36,572 nucleotides of DNA from NCBI GenBank assembly GCA_020725805.1, contig DYEF01000046.1, positions 1-36,572 of the forward strand. Direction: 5' to 3'. Source of the DNA: Bdellovibrio sp. GTDB lineage: Bacteria; Myxococcota; SpSt-1050. The notes beneath the pieces were generated by a model. The model ran no database searches. It worked only from the letters and a program-made list of their open reading frames with translations, and was not told where the DNA came from. The position numbers were made by a program, and so were the translations under genes. Below are positions 1 through 6,499 of this stretch, one piece after another; the stretch's first letter is position 1, and every line of letters begins with the position of its first letter.

Positions 1-546
1 GGATATACGCCTGTTAACCGTGCAGGAGACACAATGACCGGTGCACTGAATCTTCCGTCAAATGGTCTGACTGTGGGAGGAAATCAGTTGGTTGTGACCG
101 GCGGGAATGTCAAGGCCGCGAATGCGATATACTGGGGAAGCGCAAGTCAGTTATCTACTGATCAGGAGGGTTCTATTGAACTCGGAAATTCAACAGTGAG
201 CGGAAAGACCCCTTTTATAGACTTTCACTATGGTACGGGTTCAAGTCAGGATTACAATGTAAGGATTATCAATGACGCAAATGGGAGACTGACGGTCAAT
301 GCCACAGACTTTTATGTAAATGGCAATATCAAGTCTTCGACGGGAACAGCCGTTTACAGACAGAGCACAGGGTGTGCAAGCGGTGGTGCACTTAGTACCA
401 ATGCGACATGTCAGACTATTTGCTGTGTATATGACGAATATAACAGTTGCTATGGATATTATAATTGCAGCGGTTCCTGTCAGTACTATGTTTATAGTCC
501 CTCTACCTGTACAAATACTATTTTAGGAAAACTCATAAGTCCGTAA
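1..546 (+). CDS. Tail-fibre/adhesin-like protein, 3' end of gene (partial)
   Basis: The reading frame is open from base 1, so the gene begins before the window; the ATG at 34 is probably internal. The first residues (GYTPVNRAGDTMTGALNL) match the 'GDTMTG-L' repeat motif common in phage tail fibres and in fibre-like bacterial surface proteins. A beta-rich stretch follows, ending in FYVNGNIKSSTGT, and then a distinct last ~60 residues with about eleven cysteines and many Tyr, Ser and Asn. The Cys-rich end suggests an extracytoplasmic disulfide-bonded tip, but no named domain is recognised there. Its stop codon lies inside the 3' end of the convergent HMA gene (14 bp overlap). It could be a prophage fibre, a tailocin fibre or a secreted adhesin; nothing else phage-like is visible in the window, so a cellular surface protein is at least as likely. 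Confidence 0.55.
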   Translation, partial: GYTPVNRAGDTMTGALNLPSNGLTVGGNQLVVTGGNVKAANAIYWGSASQLSTDQEGSIELGNSTVSGKTPFIDFHYGTGSSQDYNVRIINDANGRLTVNATDFYVNGNIKSSTGTAVYRQSTGCASGGALSTNATCQTICCVYDEYNSCYGYYNCSGSCQYYVYSPSTCTNTILGKLISP

Positions 547-757
547 TCTTTGAAACGGTCGGAATATATCCGAGCTCCTCGATCTTGTCGAGTGCCATCT
601 GAATATCTTCATTCTTATCCGCATAGAAAACGGCTATTTTATTCCTGTAATCGACGGTAATATTTCTGAATCTGTTGAGATTCTCAAGTGCACTTTTTAT
701 CTTTCTCTCACAGTGTTCGCAAATCATGTTGGTGATAGAAACATTTACGATTTTCAT
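533..757 (-). CDS. Small heavy-metal-associated (HMA/CopZ-like) protein, 74 aa
   Basis: The product is a single HMA (ferredoxin-like fold) domain. The metal-binding motif is MICEHC (Cys13, Cys16), and the pattern of a C-terminal ELGY followed by a short strand is typical of CopZ/MerP-type metallochaperones. It would bind a soft metal such as Cu(I) or Zn(II) in the cytoplasm. The start is placed at the ATG at 757 because GGGAGGAT lies just upstream and because this ATG overlaps the thyX stop as ATGA. The frame is open further upstream, but that part lies inside thyX and is not HMA-like. It is the last gene of the leftward operon. No P-type ATPase or copper regulator is nearby, so the partner and metal are unknown. 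Confidence 0.85.
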   Translation of the reverse strand: MKIVNVSITNMICEHCERKIKSALENLNRFRNITVDYRNKIAVFYADKNEDIQMALDKIEELGYIPTVSKITDL

Positions 758-2184
758 CTTATTATCCTCCCAAAATAATTTTCGAACTCGTCCTTGCCGC
801 AGCACATATCGAAGACAAGTGGTATTCTTTTCTTTGCTTCCTCGACCATCCTCTCCGATAATCTCCTTATTTCCCACTGTGCGTGGTGGTCCATCCTCAG
901 TCTGGATATATGATATAACTCCCTTGCGTTCAACAGCGAATAAACTCTCCTTCTGTGTCCGTTGAGAACGACATATTCGGCCGAATGCTGATTCTTTTTG
1001 GCAATCTTTTTATAAAGGTCAAAGGCTATATGGGAGTGTCTGAGGATCTTCTCCCTGAATCCGCATTCCAGTACAAGAGGAGGTATCTCTATTCCCAGTG
1101 CAAATGAATATGGCTGGGCAATCTGTGTCATCATACGGTGACGTTTGAACTGGGCATAGCAGCTTGCGCTCATTGTAAGTTCATATTCCGTTATTATTGT
1201 CTCGAAGAATCTCGGGAGCTGATTGTGCTTTGTGAGAGACCTGAAGATGTCGTAAATAATCTCCCTCTTTTTATCCTGACTGAGACCCTGTGAGTATTTC
1301 TGCGAGGCCTCAAAGGAATTAACTGACCTGAAAAAATTATAAACAGCTATCAGTGCATCGGTATTGTTTTTTACGGATATAAGATTTACCCCGTCGTCTT
1401 TTAATGAGCAGTCATCTGTAATTTCCGGACCGAGTCCGTTGTTGTATTCGGGATACCAGTACTTTTCGAAATATTTCTCCGGCTCTGTATATCTGATAAG
1501 TGAAGGGGCATATCTGATTGTTTCATTGAAAATCAGTTTTGATATCTCTTTCAGTTCTAAAACCGGTGATGATGCCAGAATTTTGATAATATACTCAATG
1601 TTTCTTGCGTTTGCTGTGAGGCCCAGCTGGGTTGTAACTGCGAGAGGGAGGACATACCTTGCATCCTCCATAGCAAGTCCTTCGATATCTCTCTTTTTTA
1701 ACTCCTCGTCTTTATATGCCTTTTTTGATTTTATTTGAGGAAGAATCGATTGATATATCTCTTCGTAGAGCGAGAACGAATCTTTTATAAAAGAGACATA
1801 TTCATCTTTTAATTTGTCGCTGAGTTCCTCAGGAATTACAAAATCCTCTCCAAGTTTGATATATCTCTGTGATTTTTCCGTGTAGGATGCGAGTCTGAAT
1901 CTTTCTACGTATTCTGCGGCAAGTCTTGATATTCCGATGATATCCAGATTGAAGACCGCGTGTTCGGCGATAGAGGAGTGTCCCATATCAAAGACCACTC
2001 TTCTATTTAGTTCTCTTGCACTCTTTACGTCTTCTCTTGCATCCTTTCGTATTTCCCATATAGGTCTTTTGTCTCTGGATATCTTTGCGTAACTCGATGC
2101 TATTGTCTCACAGGTCACATCAGAGAGATTTTTACTTTCAATGCTCTCGATGTCACAATTAAAGCCGGCAACCTTTATTATCAT
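754..2184 (-). CDS. thyX: Tandem-domain ThyX-like flavin-dependent thymidylate synthase
   Basis: At 476 residues this is about twice the usual 210-250 aa of ThyX, and it reads as two ThyX-like halves. The first half carries RFRLASYTEKSQRY at residues 95-108, matching the ThyX signature RHRxxSxNExSxRY except H to F and N to T. The second carries RHRMMTQIAQPYS (348-360), which keeps RHR but lacks the Glu/Ser/Arg that follow, and ends with a ThyX-like C terminus (NARELYHISRLRMDHHAQWEIR). ThyX makes dTMP from dUMP using FAD, NADPH and methylene-tetrahydrofolate; family active sites form between subunits. An AAGAGG ribosome site precedes the ATG. The gene follows the TPR lipoprotein by 12 bp and overlaps the HMA gene by ATGA. 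Family assignment is firm; activity of each half is inferred. Confidence 0.85.
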   Translation of the reverse strand: MIIKVAGFNCDIESIESKNLSDVTCETIASSYAKISRDKRPIWEIRKDAREDVKSARELNRRVVFDMGHSSIAEHAVFNLDIIGISRLAAEYVERFRLASYTEKSQRYIKLGEDFVIPEELSDKLKDEYVSFIKDSFSLYEEIYQSILPQIKSKKAYKDEELKKRDIEGLAMEDARYVLPLAVTTQLGLTANARNIEYIIKILASSPVLELKEISKLIFNETIRYAPSLIRYTEPEKYFEKYWYPEYNNGLGPEITDDCSLKDDGVNLISVKNNTDALIAVYNFFRSVNSFEASQKYSQGLSQDKKREIIYDIFRSLTKHNQLPRFFETIITEYELTMSASCYAQFKRHRMMTQIAQPYSFALGIEIPPLVLECGFREKILRHSHIAFDLYKKIAKKNQHSAEYVVLNGHRRRVYSLLNARELYHISRLRMDHHAQWEIRRLSERMVEEAKKRIPLVFDMCCGKDEFENYFGRIIR

Positions 2185-2196
2185 AAAACCTCTTTT

Positions 2197-3264
2197 TTAG
2201 TTGACGTGTTCCTCGATAAAGAGCTCTTTGAGCTTGTCCATATGCTCCTTTGCATATGTAATCCATTTTGAATCCATTCCGGTCCTTTTGCCTACATCGA
2301 TTGTGGCCTCATACACTCTGACCGCCTTTGTAATAAGGACAGCGATCTTCTTTTTGAGTTCCTCTTTGTAGATTTCCTTCTGTTCGTCCGTCAGTTCTTC
2401 GGGGATTGGGGCGTTAATCAGATGGTCATAAAAGATTTCGTAAAGTTCTCCGGTCTTGAATCCGGCAGCAGTTGCCCAGTGAATATTTCCGGTCTTGATG
2501 ACCCTTAGATAATAGTTTTGTGCCGAGAGGAGTAGTTTTGCCTTTTCTTCGAGACGTCTCTCGAGGAGTTCCTGCGGAAATTCCAGAACTACATCTCTCA
2601 TCTTTGCCGCCTCGACCTCACCGAGATAGAAGATCGACTGTGCAACAAAGAAGTTGTTTTCAATGTATTTTTCCTTACTCAGTTTGGCATAATCAATTAT
2701 AGCCTGATTGAAATATTCTACAGCATCCTTGTATTCCTTTTTGTTGTACTTTACTACTCCCAGATTGGTCTTTGCCTCGATGATATCCATCTCGGATGCC
2801 GATGAGTCACTGATGAGAGCGGAAAACGCCTTCTCTGCTTCGTCAAAATCCTTAAGACATAGCGAAACATATCCGAGTCTGAATTTGTAGTCGAGGTCTT
2901 TTGTAGTATCCGTTAATTCGGAGTATTTCTGGTAGTACTTTTTTGCCTCTTCACACTGCTCCTGCATTTCGAGGGAGAGCGCAAGGTTATAAACCGCACT
3001 TTTGTAGTGAACCGATTTCGGATAATTCTCTATTATCTTTCTGAAGCAATCGGCAGCATTCTTGTAGTCTTTCTTTTCGAAATATTTTGAGCCGACCCTG
3101 TTTAGTTCTTCGTCATCATAGACGGTAAGCGGTCCGCTTCCGGGCTGGATAAATATAGGATGGTCGGTCATATCAATATGCTGTCTTGTCCGGGATGGAC
3201 AGGCCGTCAGGAATATGACAATGAGCGGAAAAAACAGAAATGTTTTAATTTGTGTCTTGTGCAT
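2197..3264 (-). CDS. TPR-repeat outer-membrane-type lipoprotein
   Basis: The start at 3264 gives a classical lipoprotein signal peptide: MHKTQ, a hydrophobic core, and the lipobox LTAC with Cys22. The frame is open further upstream, to 3321, but that start would bury the signal. After a Pro-rich linker (about residues 23-60) come helical tetratricopeptide-type repeats with patterns such as YFEKKDYKNAADCFRKIIENYP and AVYNLALSLEMQEQCEEAKKYYQKY. The C-terminal third is Lys/Glu-rich helix. Proteins of this shape (YfgM/YbgF/BamD-like) scaffold envelope complexes. No partner can be named here. It sits between yjbQ (75 bp upstream) and thyX (12 bp downstream) in the same direction, so co-transcription is likely although the functions look unrelated. 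Confidence 0.8.
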   Translation of the reverse strand: MHKTQIKTFLFFPLIVIFLTACPSRTRQHIDMTDHPIFIQPGSGPLTVYDDEELNRVGSKYFEKKDYKNAADCFRKIIENYPKSVHYKSAVYNLALSLEMQEQCEEAKKYYQKYSELTDTTKDLDYKFRLGYVSLCLKDFDEAEKAFSALISDSSASEMDIIEAKTNLGVVKYNKKEYKDAVEYFNQAIIDYAKLSKEKYIENNFFVAQSIFYLGEVEAAKMRDVVLEFPQELLERRLEEKAKLLLSAQNYYLRVIKTGNIHWATAAGFKTGELYEIFYDHLINAPIPEELTDEQKEIYKEELKKKIAVLITKAVRVYEATIDVGKRTGMDSKWITYAKEHMDKLKELFIEEHVN

Positions 3265-3339
3265 AGACCCCAAAAAATCAGAGATAAAAATATCAATTAC
3301 TTTCAATAAAGTAAAGGGCAAAATTCTGGCAACACCTGT

Positions 3340-3729
3340 TTACAGCAATTTTATAAATACCTTCCTTGTCCGCGGGCCGTCGAATTCGCATAGAAAGATT
3401 CCTTCCCATGTGCCGAGGGCGAGTCTGCCGTTTTCTATAATCACGATTCTGCTGTTGCCGATAATAGATGCCTTGATGTGTGCGTCGCTGTTTCCCTCGG
3501 AGTGTGCATAATTGCCTCTGTGCGGGATGAGTTCACCAAGTTTTTGGGTAATATCCCTTACTACATCTGGGTCGGCGGATTCATTGATTGTAATTGCTGC
3601 GGTTGTATGAGGTACATATAGTATGCATATACCGTCTTTCTTACCCGATGTTTCGACAAGTGCATTGACGAGATCTGTTATATTAACAAAAGATTCCCTT
3701 TTGTTTGTCTTTGTTTCGATAAAAAGCAT
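3340..3729 (-). CDS. yjbQ: YjbQ/UPF0047 family protein
   Basis: This is a full-length (129 aa) member of the small YjbQ family. Family signatures are all present: the HTTAAITINE segment near the middle, HSEGNSDAHIKAS, and the C-terminal block LALGTWEGIFLCEFDGPR. These contribute the conserved His/Glu/Asp cluster at the trimer interface. E. coli YjbQ has been reported to have weak thiamine-phosphate synthase activity, but the physiological role of the family is not settled. A strong SD, GGAGGAG, precedes the ATG. The start lies one base after the nrfA stop (TAA-T-ATG), so it is translated from the nrf operon messenger. No thiamine gene is nearby. Confidence 0.92.
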   Translation of the reverse strand: MLFIETKTNKRESFVNITDLVNALVETSGKKDGICILYVPHTTAAITINESADPDVVRDITQKLGELIPHRGNYAHSEGNSDAHIKASIIGNSRIVIIENGRLALGTWEGIFLCEFDGPRTRKVFIKLL

Positions 3730-3730
3730 A

Positions 3731-5200
3731 TTATCTCTCCTCCGTTTTTTCCGGAATGAATTTATAAAGCAGATTGTACGGGTCTCTGAATTCCTGTTCG
3801 GGTTTGAAGTTGAGCTTCTTCTTTCCCCTGTTATTAAGGTGTTCAGAGAGTAGAAGTTTTATAGAGTTGTAATCCACATTGTTTTCTGTAAGAATCCTGA
3901 CCGTGAGTTTTTCACATTCCGATGCGAACGCGATTGAATCGGAAAGGATTCTCATTGTTTCGGTAGGGTTGTGAAAACCGACCGAATTTTCTGCGATAAT
4001 AAATATCAGTCTATAGACAGCCTCCTCGTAGAGGTCCTGAATCTTTGCAAGAACAGCATTGTCAATTTCTTTTCCATCCTTTGCAAGACCGTTTATTCTC
4101 TCTATGTATTTTGCCACATAGGCAAGCTTGTATCCCGCCTTCAGAAGGGTAGAAATAGTCCTGTCCTGAATGGTCAATACCTGATTCCTGAGATACTCTT
4201 CGCCCTCTGAATGACATACGATGCAGCTCTTCATACCGCTTTTCAGCGGACTTGTTATATTGTGGTCAGAGACCTTGAAACTACCTACTCTCTTATACGG
4301 CATATGGCAGTCTGCACAGGAGACATTTGCGTTGAAATGAACGGAATTTCTTGTATAGAGTTCATATTCGGGATGGCGGATAAAACCGAGTTTATACCCT
4401 GTTGTCTTATGTGTCCATTCCTTATATTTCGGGGAACTTTTTATAACCTTTATAATGTTTTCGATTGAAATATCACCGTATTTTGAACCATCCCATGGGA
4501 AGAATACATATTCGGATTTCTTGTTTTCATCTTTCGGGATAGTGTAGGTAACGTGGCACTGTGCACAGACAGCCGAGCGTAACTCCTGATGTTCGAGAAT
4601 CTGAGGGTCTTTGCCAATCTTTTTGAATGCCTCGATAGCGGTAAATTTGGTTATCCTGTTCCGCATCGTTTTCGGATTGTGGCATTCAATACAACTTACT
4701 CCGAGTTCTTTGTGTCTGTCAGGAATCTTCGAGTGAACCTCATCAAACGTCTTTTTAAAATAATCAATACCCAGCTGCTCTTTCAGCTGATCTGCATAAG
4801 GAGACTTACAGGTAAGACAGACACCTCCTGCCCCTCTTCTTAGCGGGTCGATTTCTAGTACATCTGTCAGCATAAAATAATGTCCTCTTGGCTCATTGTA
4901 TTCGACCGAAAATGCCATACCACTGTAAATCACAGCCAGAAAAGGATACTCGCTTATCTTGTCGTATGTTGTTCCGCCAAGGTCGGAGCCCTTCTTATAT
5001 CTGGAGAGACCGGAGGGCTTTGGTTCAGCCGTCTTCTTCCAGAGATCATACTCAACAGGATAATTCTTACCCCAAACAGACGGTTCAATCTCATTTTCTG
5101 GAATTTCAAATTTTTTTGGAGATTCGGGCTTTGGACCCTGACAGGCAAAGAGAAAGAGAATTACAAAGAAAACAACAGATAAAAATTTTGCTTTGTTCAT
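3731..5200 (-). CDS. nrfA: Cytochrome c nitrite reductase catalytic subunit NrfA (pentaheme)
   Basis: NrfA reduces nitrite to ammonium with six electrons in the periplasm. Five haem-binding motifs are visible in the expected order: CLTCK (128-132, the Lys-ligated catalytic haem), CIECH (170), CAQCH (212), CADCH (295) and CIVCH (326). The family start SVWGKNYPVEYDLWKKT, Arg122 region (LRRG), Tyr219, His288 and HPEYE are present. Residues 1-20 form a lipoprotein-type signal (FLFAC, Cys20), so the enzyme is probably lipid-anchored. The canonical calcium ligands appear changed: VEY is VTY, and the KxQHPEYE segment is FIRHPEYE, with Arg275. That fits the calcium-independent Arg subclass described from Geobacter lovleyi. 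Its ATG overlaps the nrfH stop by one base (TGATG), indicating coupled translation. Confidence 0.95.
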   Translation of the reverse strand: MNKAKFLSVVFFVILFLFACQGPKPESPKKFEIPENEIEPSVWGKNYPVEYDLWKKTAEPKPSGLSRYKKGSDLGGTTYDKISEYPFLAVIYSGMAFSVEYNEPRGHYFMLTDVLEIDPLRRGAGGVCLTCKSPYADQLKEQLGIDYFKKTFDEVHSKIPDRHKELGVSCIECHNPKTMRNRITKFTAIEAFKKIGKDPQILEHQELRSAVCAQCHVTYTIPKDENKKSEYVFFPWDGSKYGDISIENIIKVIKSSPKYKEWTHKTTGYKLGFIRHPEYELYTRNSVHFNANVSCADCHMPYKRVGSFKVSDHNITSPLKSGMKSCIVCHSEGEEYLRNQVLTIQDRTISTLLKAGYKLAYVAKYIERINGLAKDGKEIDNAVLAKIQDLYEEAVYRLIFIIAENSVGFHNPTETMRILSDSIAFASECEKLTVRILTENNVDYNSIKLLLSEHLNNRGKKKLNFKPEQEFRDPYNLLYKFIPEKTEER

Positions 5201-5652
5201 CAGAAAACTCCTGTATGTTTATGTGTGTGTCTTCTGTGACAATCTGTACAACTTCTGCTCTCTGTATTAATACGGCTTACCATCTCAGAGTGACAGAAAA
5301 GACAGTTTTCCTTAACAACTTTTTTGCCGTGATCTGAGATATTGATTGGTTCTTTATAAAGCCCGCCGTAGAAGTAGATTACATCCTTTGTCCCGTCTAT
5401 GCTCTTCCAGAGAATATGGTTTGCAAAATTATCATTCGGGAGATGACAATCAATACATCTTTTATTCTGATGTGCACCATTGTGAACGAAATTGTCGTAC
5501 TGGTAATTCATAACGTGGCAGGTGTTGCAGAACAAGGGAGACTCTGAGTAGTGATAAAGACGTTTACCGAAAGACAGACCAAACAGCAATGTCAGAACAA
5601 TGAAGATTATAGTAACTTTCTTAATCACTGGTTCGATGCCCTCTTGCTTCAC
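5200..5652 (-). CDS. nrfH: NrfH-type membrane-anchored tetraheme quinol dehydrogenase
   Basis: The protein belongs to the NapC/NirT/NrfH family and passes electrons from the menaquinol pool to NrfA. One N-terminal transmembrane helix (VTIIFIVLTLLFGLSFG) precedes four haem motifs: CNTCHVM, CIDCH, CLFCH and CTDCH. The first has the CxxCHxM form typical of NrfH, in which Met ligates haem 1. The length (150 aa) is normal. The start is uncertain. The GTG at 5652 overlaps the marR end by 32 bp with a poor ribosome site. A second in-frame GTG at 5628 has AAGAGGG about 12 bases upstream and would give only an 8 bp overlap. Gene order marR-nrfH-nrfA supports a dedicated nitrite respiration operon. Confidence 0.93.
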   Translation of the reverse strand: MKQEGIEPVIKKVTIIFIVLTLLFGLSFGKRLYHYSESPLFCNTCHVMNYQYDNFVHNGAHQNKRCIDCHLPNDNFANHILWKSIDGTKDVIYFYGGLYKEPINISDHGKKVVKENCLFCHSEMVSRINTESRSCTDCHRRHTHKHTGVF

Positions 5653-6274
5653 AAATTGGCAGGACGGGTTTTCTGAGACTTATCTTCGACTCGGATGGCC
5701 TGTTGGATGAGCAGTCAATCTTTATGTCCTGATTACTCATTCTGATATTCAGCAGATTACAGAAATGCGGGTTATCTTCGCCCGTAAATTTATCCGGTTC
5801 GAAGTTTTCACAAAGTATGCAGGACCTGAGAATTTCTATGTTTCCGTTTTGTTTCAGTATCCTGAGGGTCTCTATCAGAAATGTGTATATGAGTGTCTTT
5901 TCTTTCTCATGGAAGACATCGACAGCCGAATAAAACCAGTTTTCGAACTCTTTAATGTCGGTAATTATCTTTTTTCCTTTCGGCGTCAGGTACAGATACT
6001 TTATCCTGTTGTCTTCCTTTGAACTTTTTCTTTTCAGGTATCCCTTTTTTATGAGGACATTTACGGCGTCACTGACTGTAGGTTTCGTAAGTGAATACTC
6101 AAGCGCAAGATTCGTTACCGTTCCGTTTGTCTCGTCGTGTTCGGATATGTATTTCAGAAACTGTATCATTATAGGTGAGACCGAATATTTTTTGTTGATA
6201 TCCCAGAGTCTTGAGCGGTATGCCGAAAAGAATTTCTCGAAAGCATAGTAAATCTTTCTGTTTAATTCTTTCAT
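5621..6274 (-). CDS. MarR-family regulator with C-terminal cysteine cluster
   Basis: Residues 1-145 form a MarR winged helix-turn-helix domain (recognition region NLALEYSLTKPTVSDAVNVL; wing KSSKEDNRIKYLYLTPKG). A ~70-residue tail follows with Cys152, Cys155, Cys172 and Cys188 in the order CxxC, HFC, DC. Similar four-Cys tails occur in a subgroup of MarR proteins and are plausible metal or Fe-S ligands, which would suit a sensor of nitrite, NO or redox state. The ligand is inferred, not seen. A GGAGGAGT ribosome site precedes the ATG. The gene heads the nrfHA operon and its promoter carries a TTAG/CTAA inverted repeat over the -10 box, so autoregulation of the whole operon is likely. Confidence 0.88.
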   Translation of the reverse strand: MKELNRKIYYAFEKFFSAYRSRLWDINKKYSVSPIMIQFLKYISEHDETNGTVTNLALEYSLTKPTVSDAVNVLIKKGYLKRKSSKEDNRIKYLYLTPKGKKIITDIKEFENWFYSAVDVFHEKEKTLIYTFLIETLRILKQNGNIEILRSCILCENFEPDKFTGEDNPHFCNLLNIRMSNQDIKIDCSSNRPSESKISLRKPVLPICEARGHRTSD

Positions 6275-6290
6275 ACTCCTCCGCGATTCG

Positions 6291-6307
6291 TTAGGAATGC
6301 AAACTAA
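6291..6307. promoter_or_regulatory. Possible MarR operator over the -10 region
   Basis: A 17-base imperfect inverted repeat has outer arms TTAG (6291-6294) and CTAA (6304-6307). It covers the last bases of the predicted -10 box and the predicted transcription start of the marR operon. MarR proteins usually bind 16-20 bp palindromes at this position. Only the four outer pairs match, so this is tentative. Confidence 0.3.
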
Positions 6308-6333
6308 ATAACACAGAAATCGGTGCTTGTCAA
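6305..6333 (-). promoter_or_regulatory. Sigma-70-type promoter of the marR-nrfHA operon
   Basis: On the minus strand a perfect -35 box TTGACA (6328-6333) is separated by 17 bases from TATTTA (6305-6310). The -10 box is weak (3 of 6), which fits a regulated promoter. The predicted start is near 6298, about 24 bases before the marR ATG. Confidence 0.5.
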
Positions 6334-6405
6334 ATGAACTCTGCGGGAAGGCCGGTATAAAGGGCTGCTACTGTTTTGCGGCCGGATTTTTTACACAGAT
6401 TTGTC

Positions 6406-6435
6406 TTGACTCAAAATGATGCAACAGGTTATAAA
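6406..6435 (+). promoter_or_regulatory. Promoter of the SBBP exoprotein gene
   Basis: TTGACT (6406-6411) is followed after 18 bases by TATAAA (6430-6435). This predicts a start near 6442 and a leader of about 58 bases ending in AAGGAGGT before the GTG at 6500. Confidence 0.5.
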
Positions 6436-6499
6436 CAGATAGTTTAATAATCCTTATTCTAACCGTTTTCTTTTGTGAAATCAGTTAAAGGAGGTAAAC

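Noticed and set aside
758-877. N-terminal extension of the HMA gene
   Set aside because: It lies inside thyX, encodes a low-complexity sequence, and the ATG at 757 has the ribosome site and the ATGA overlap.
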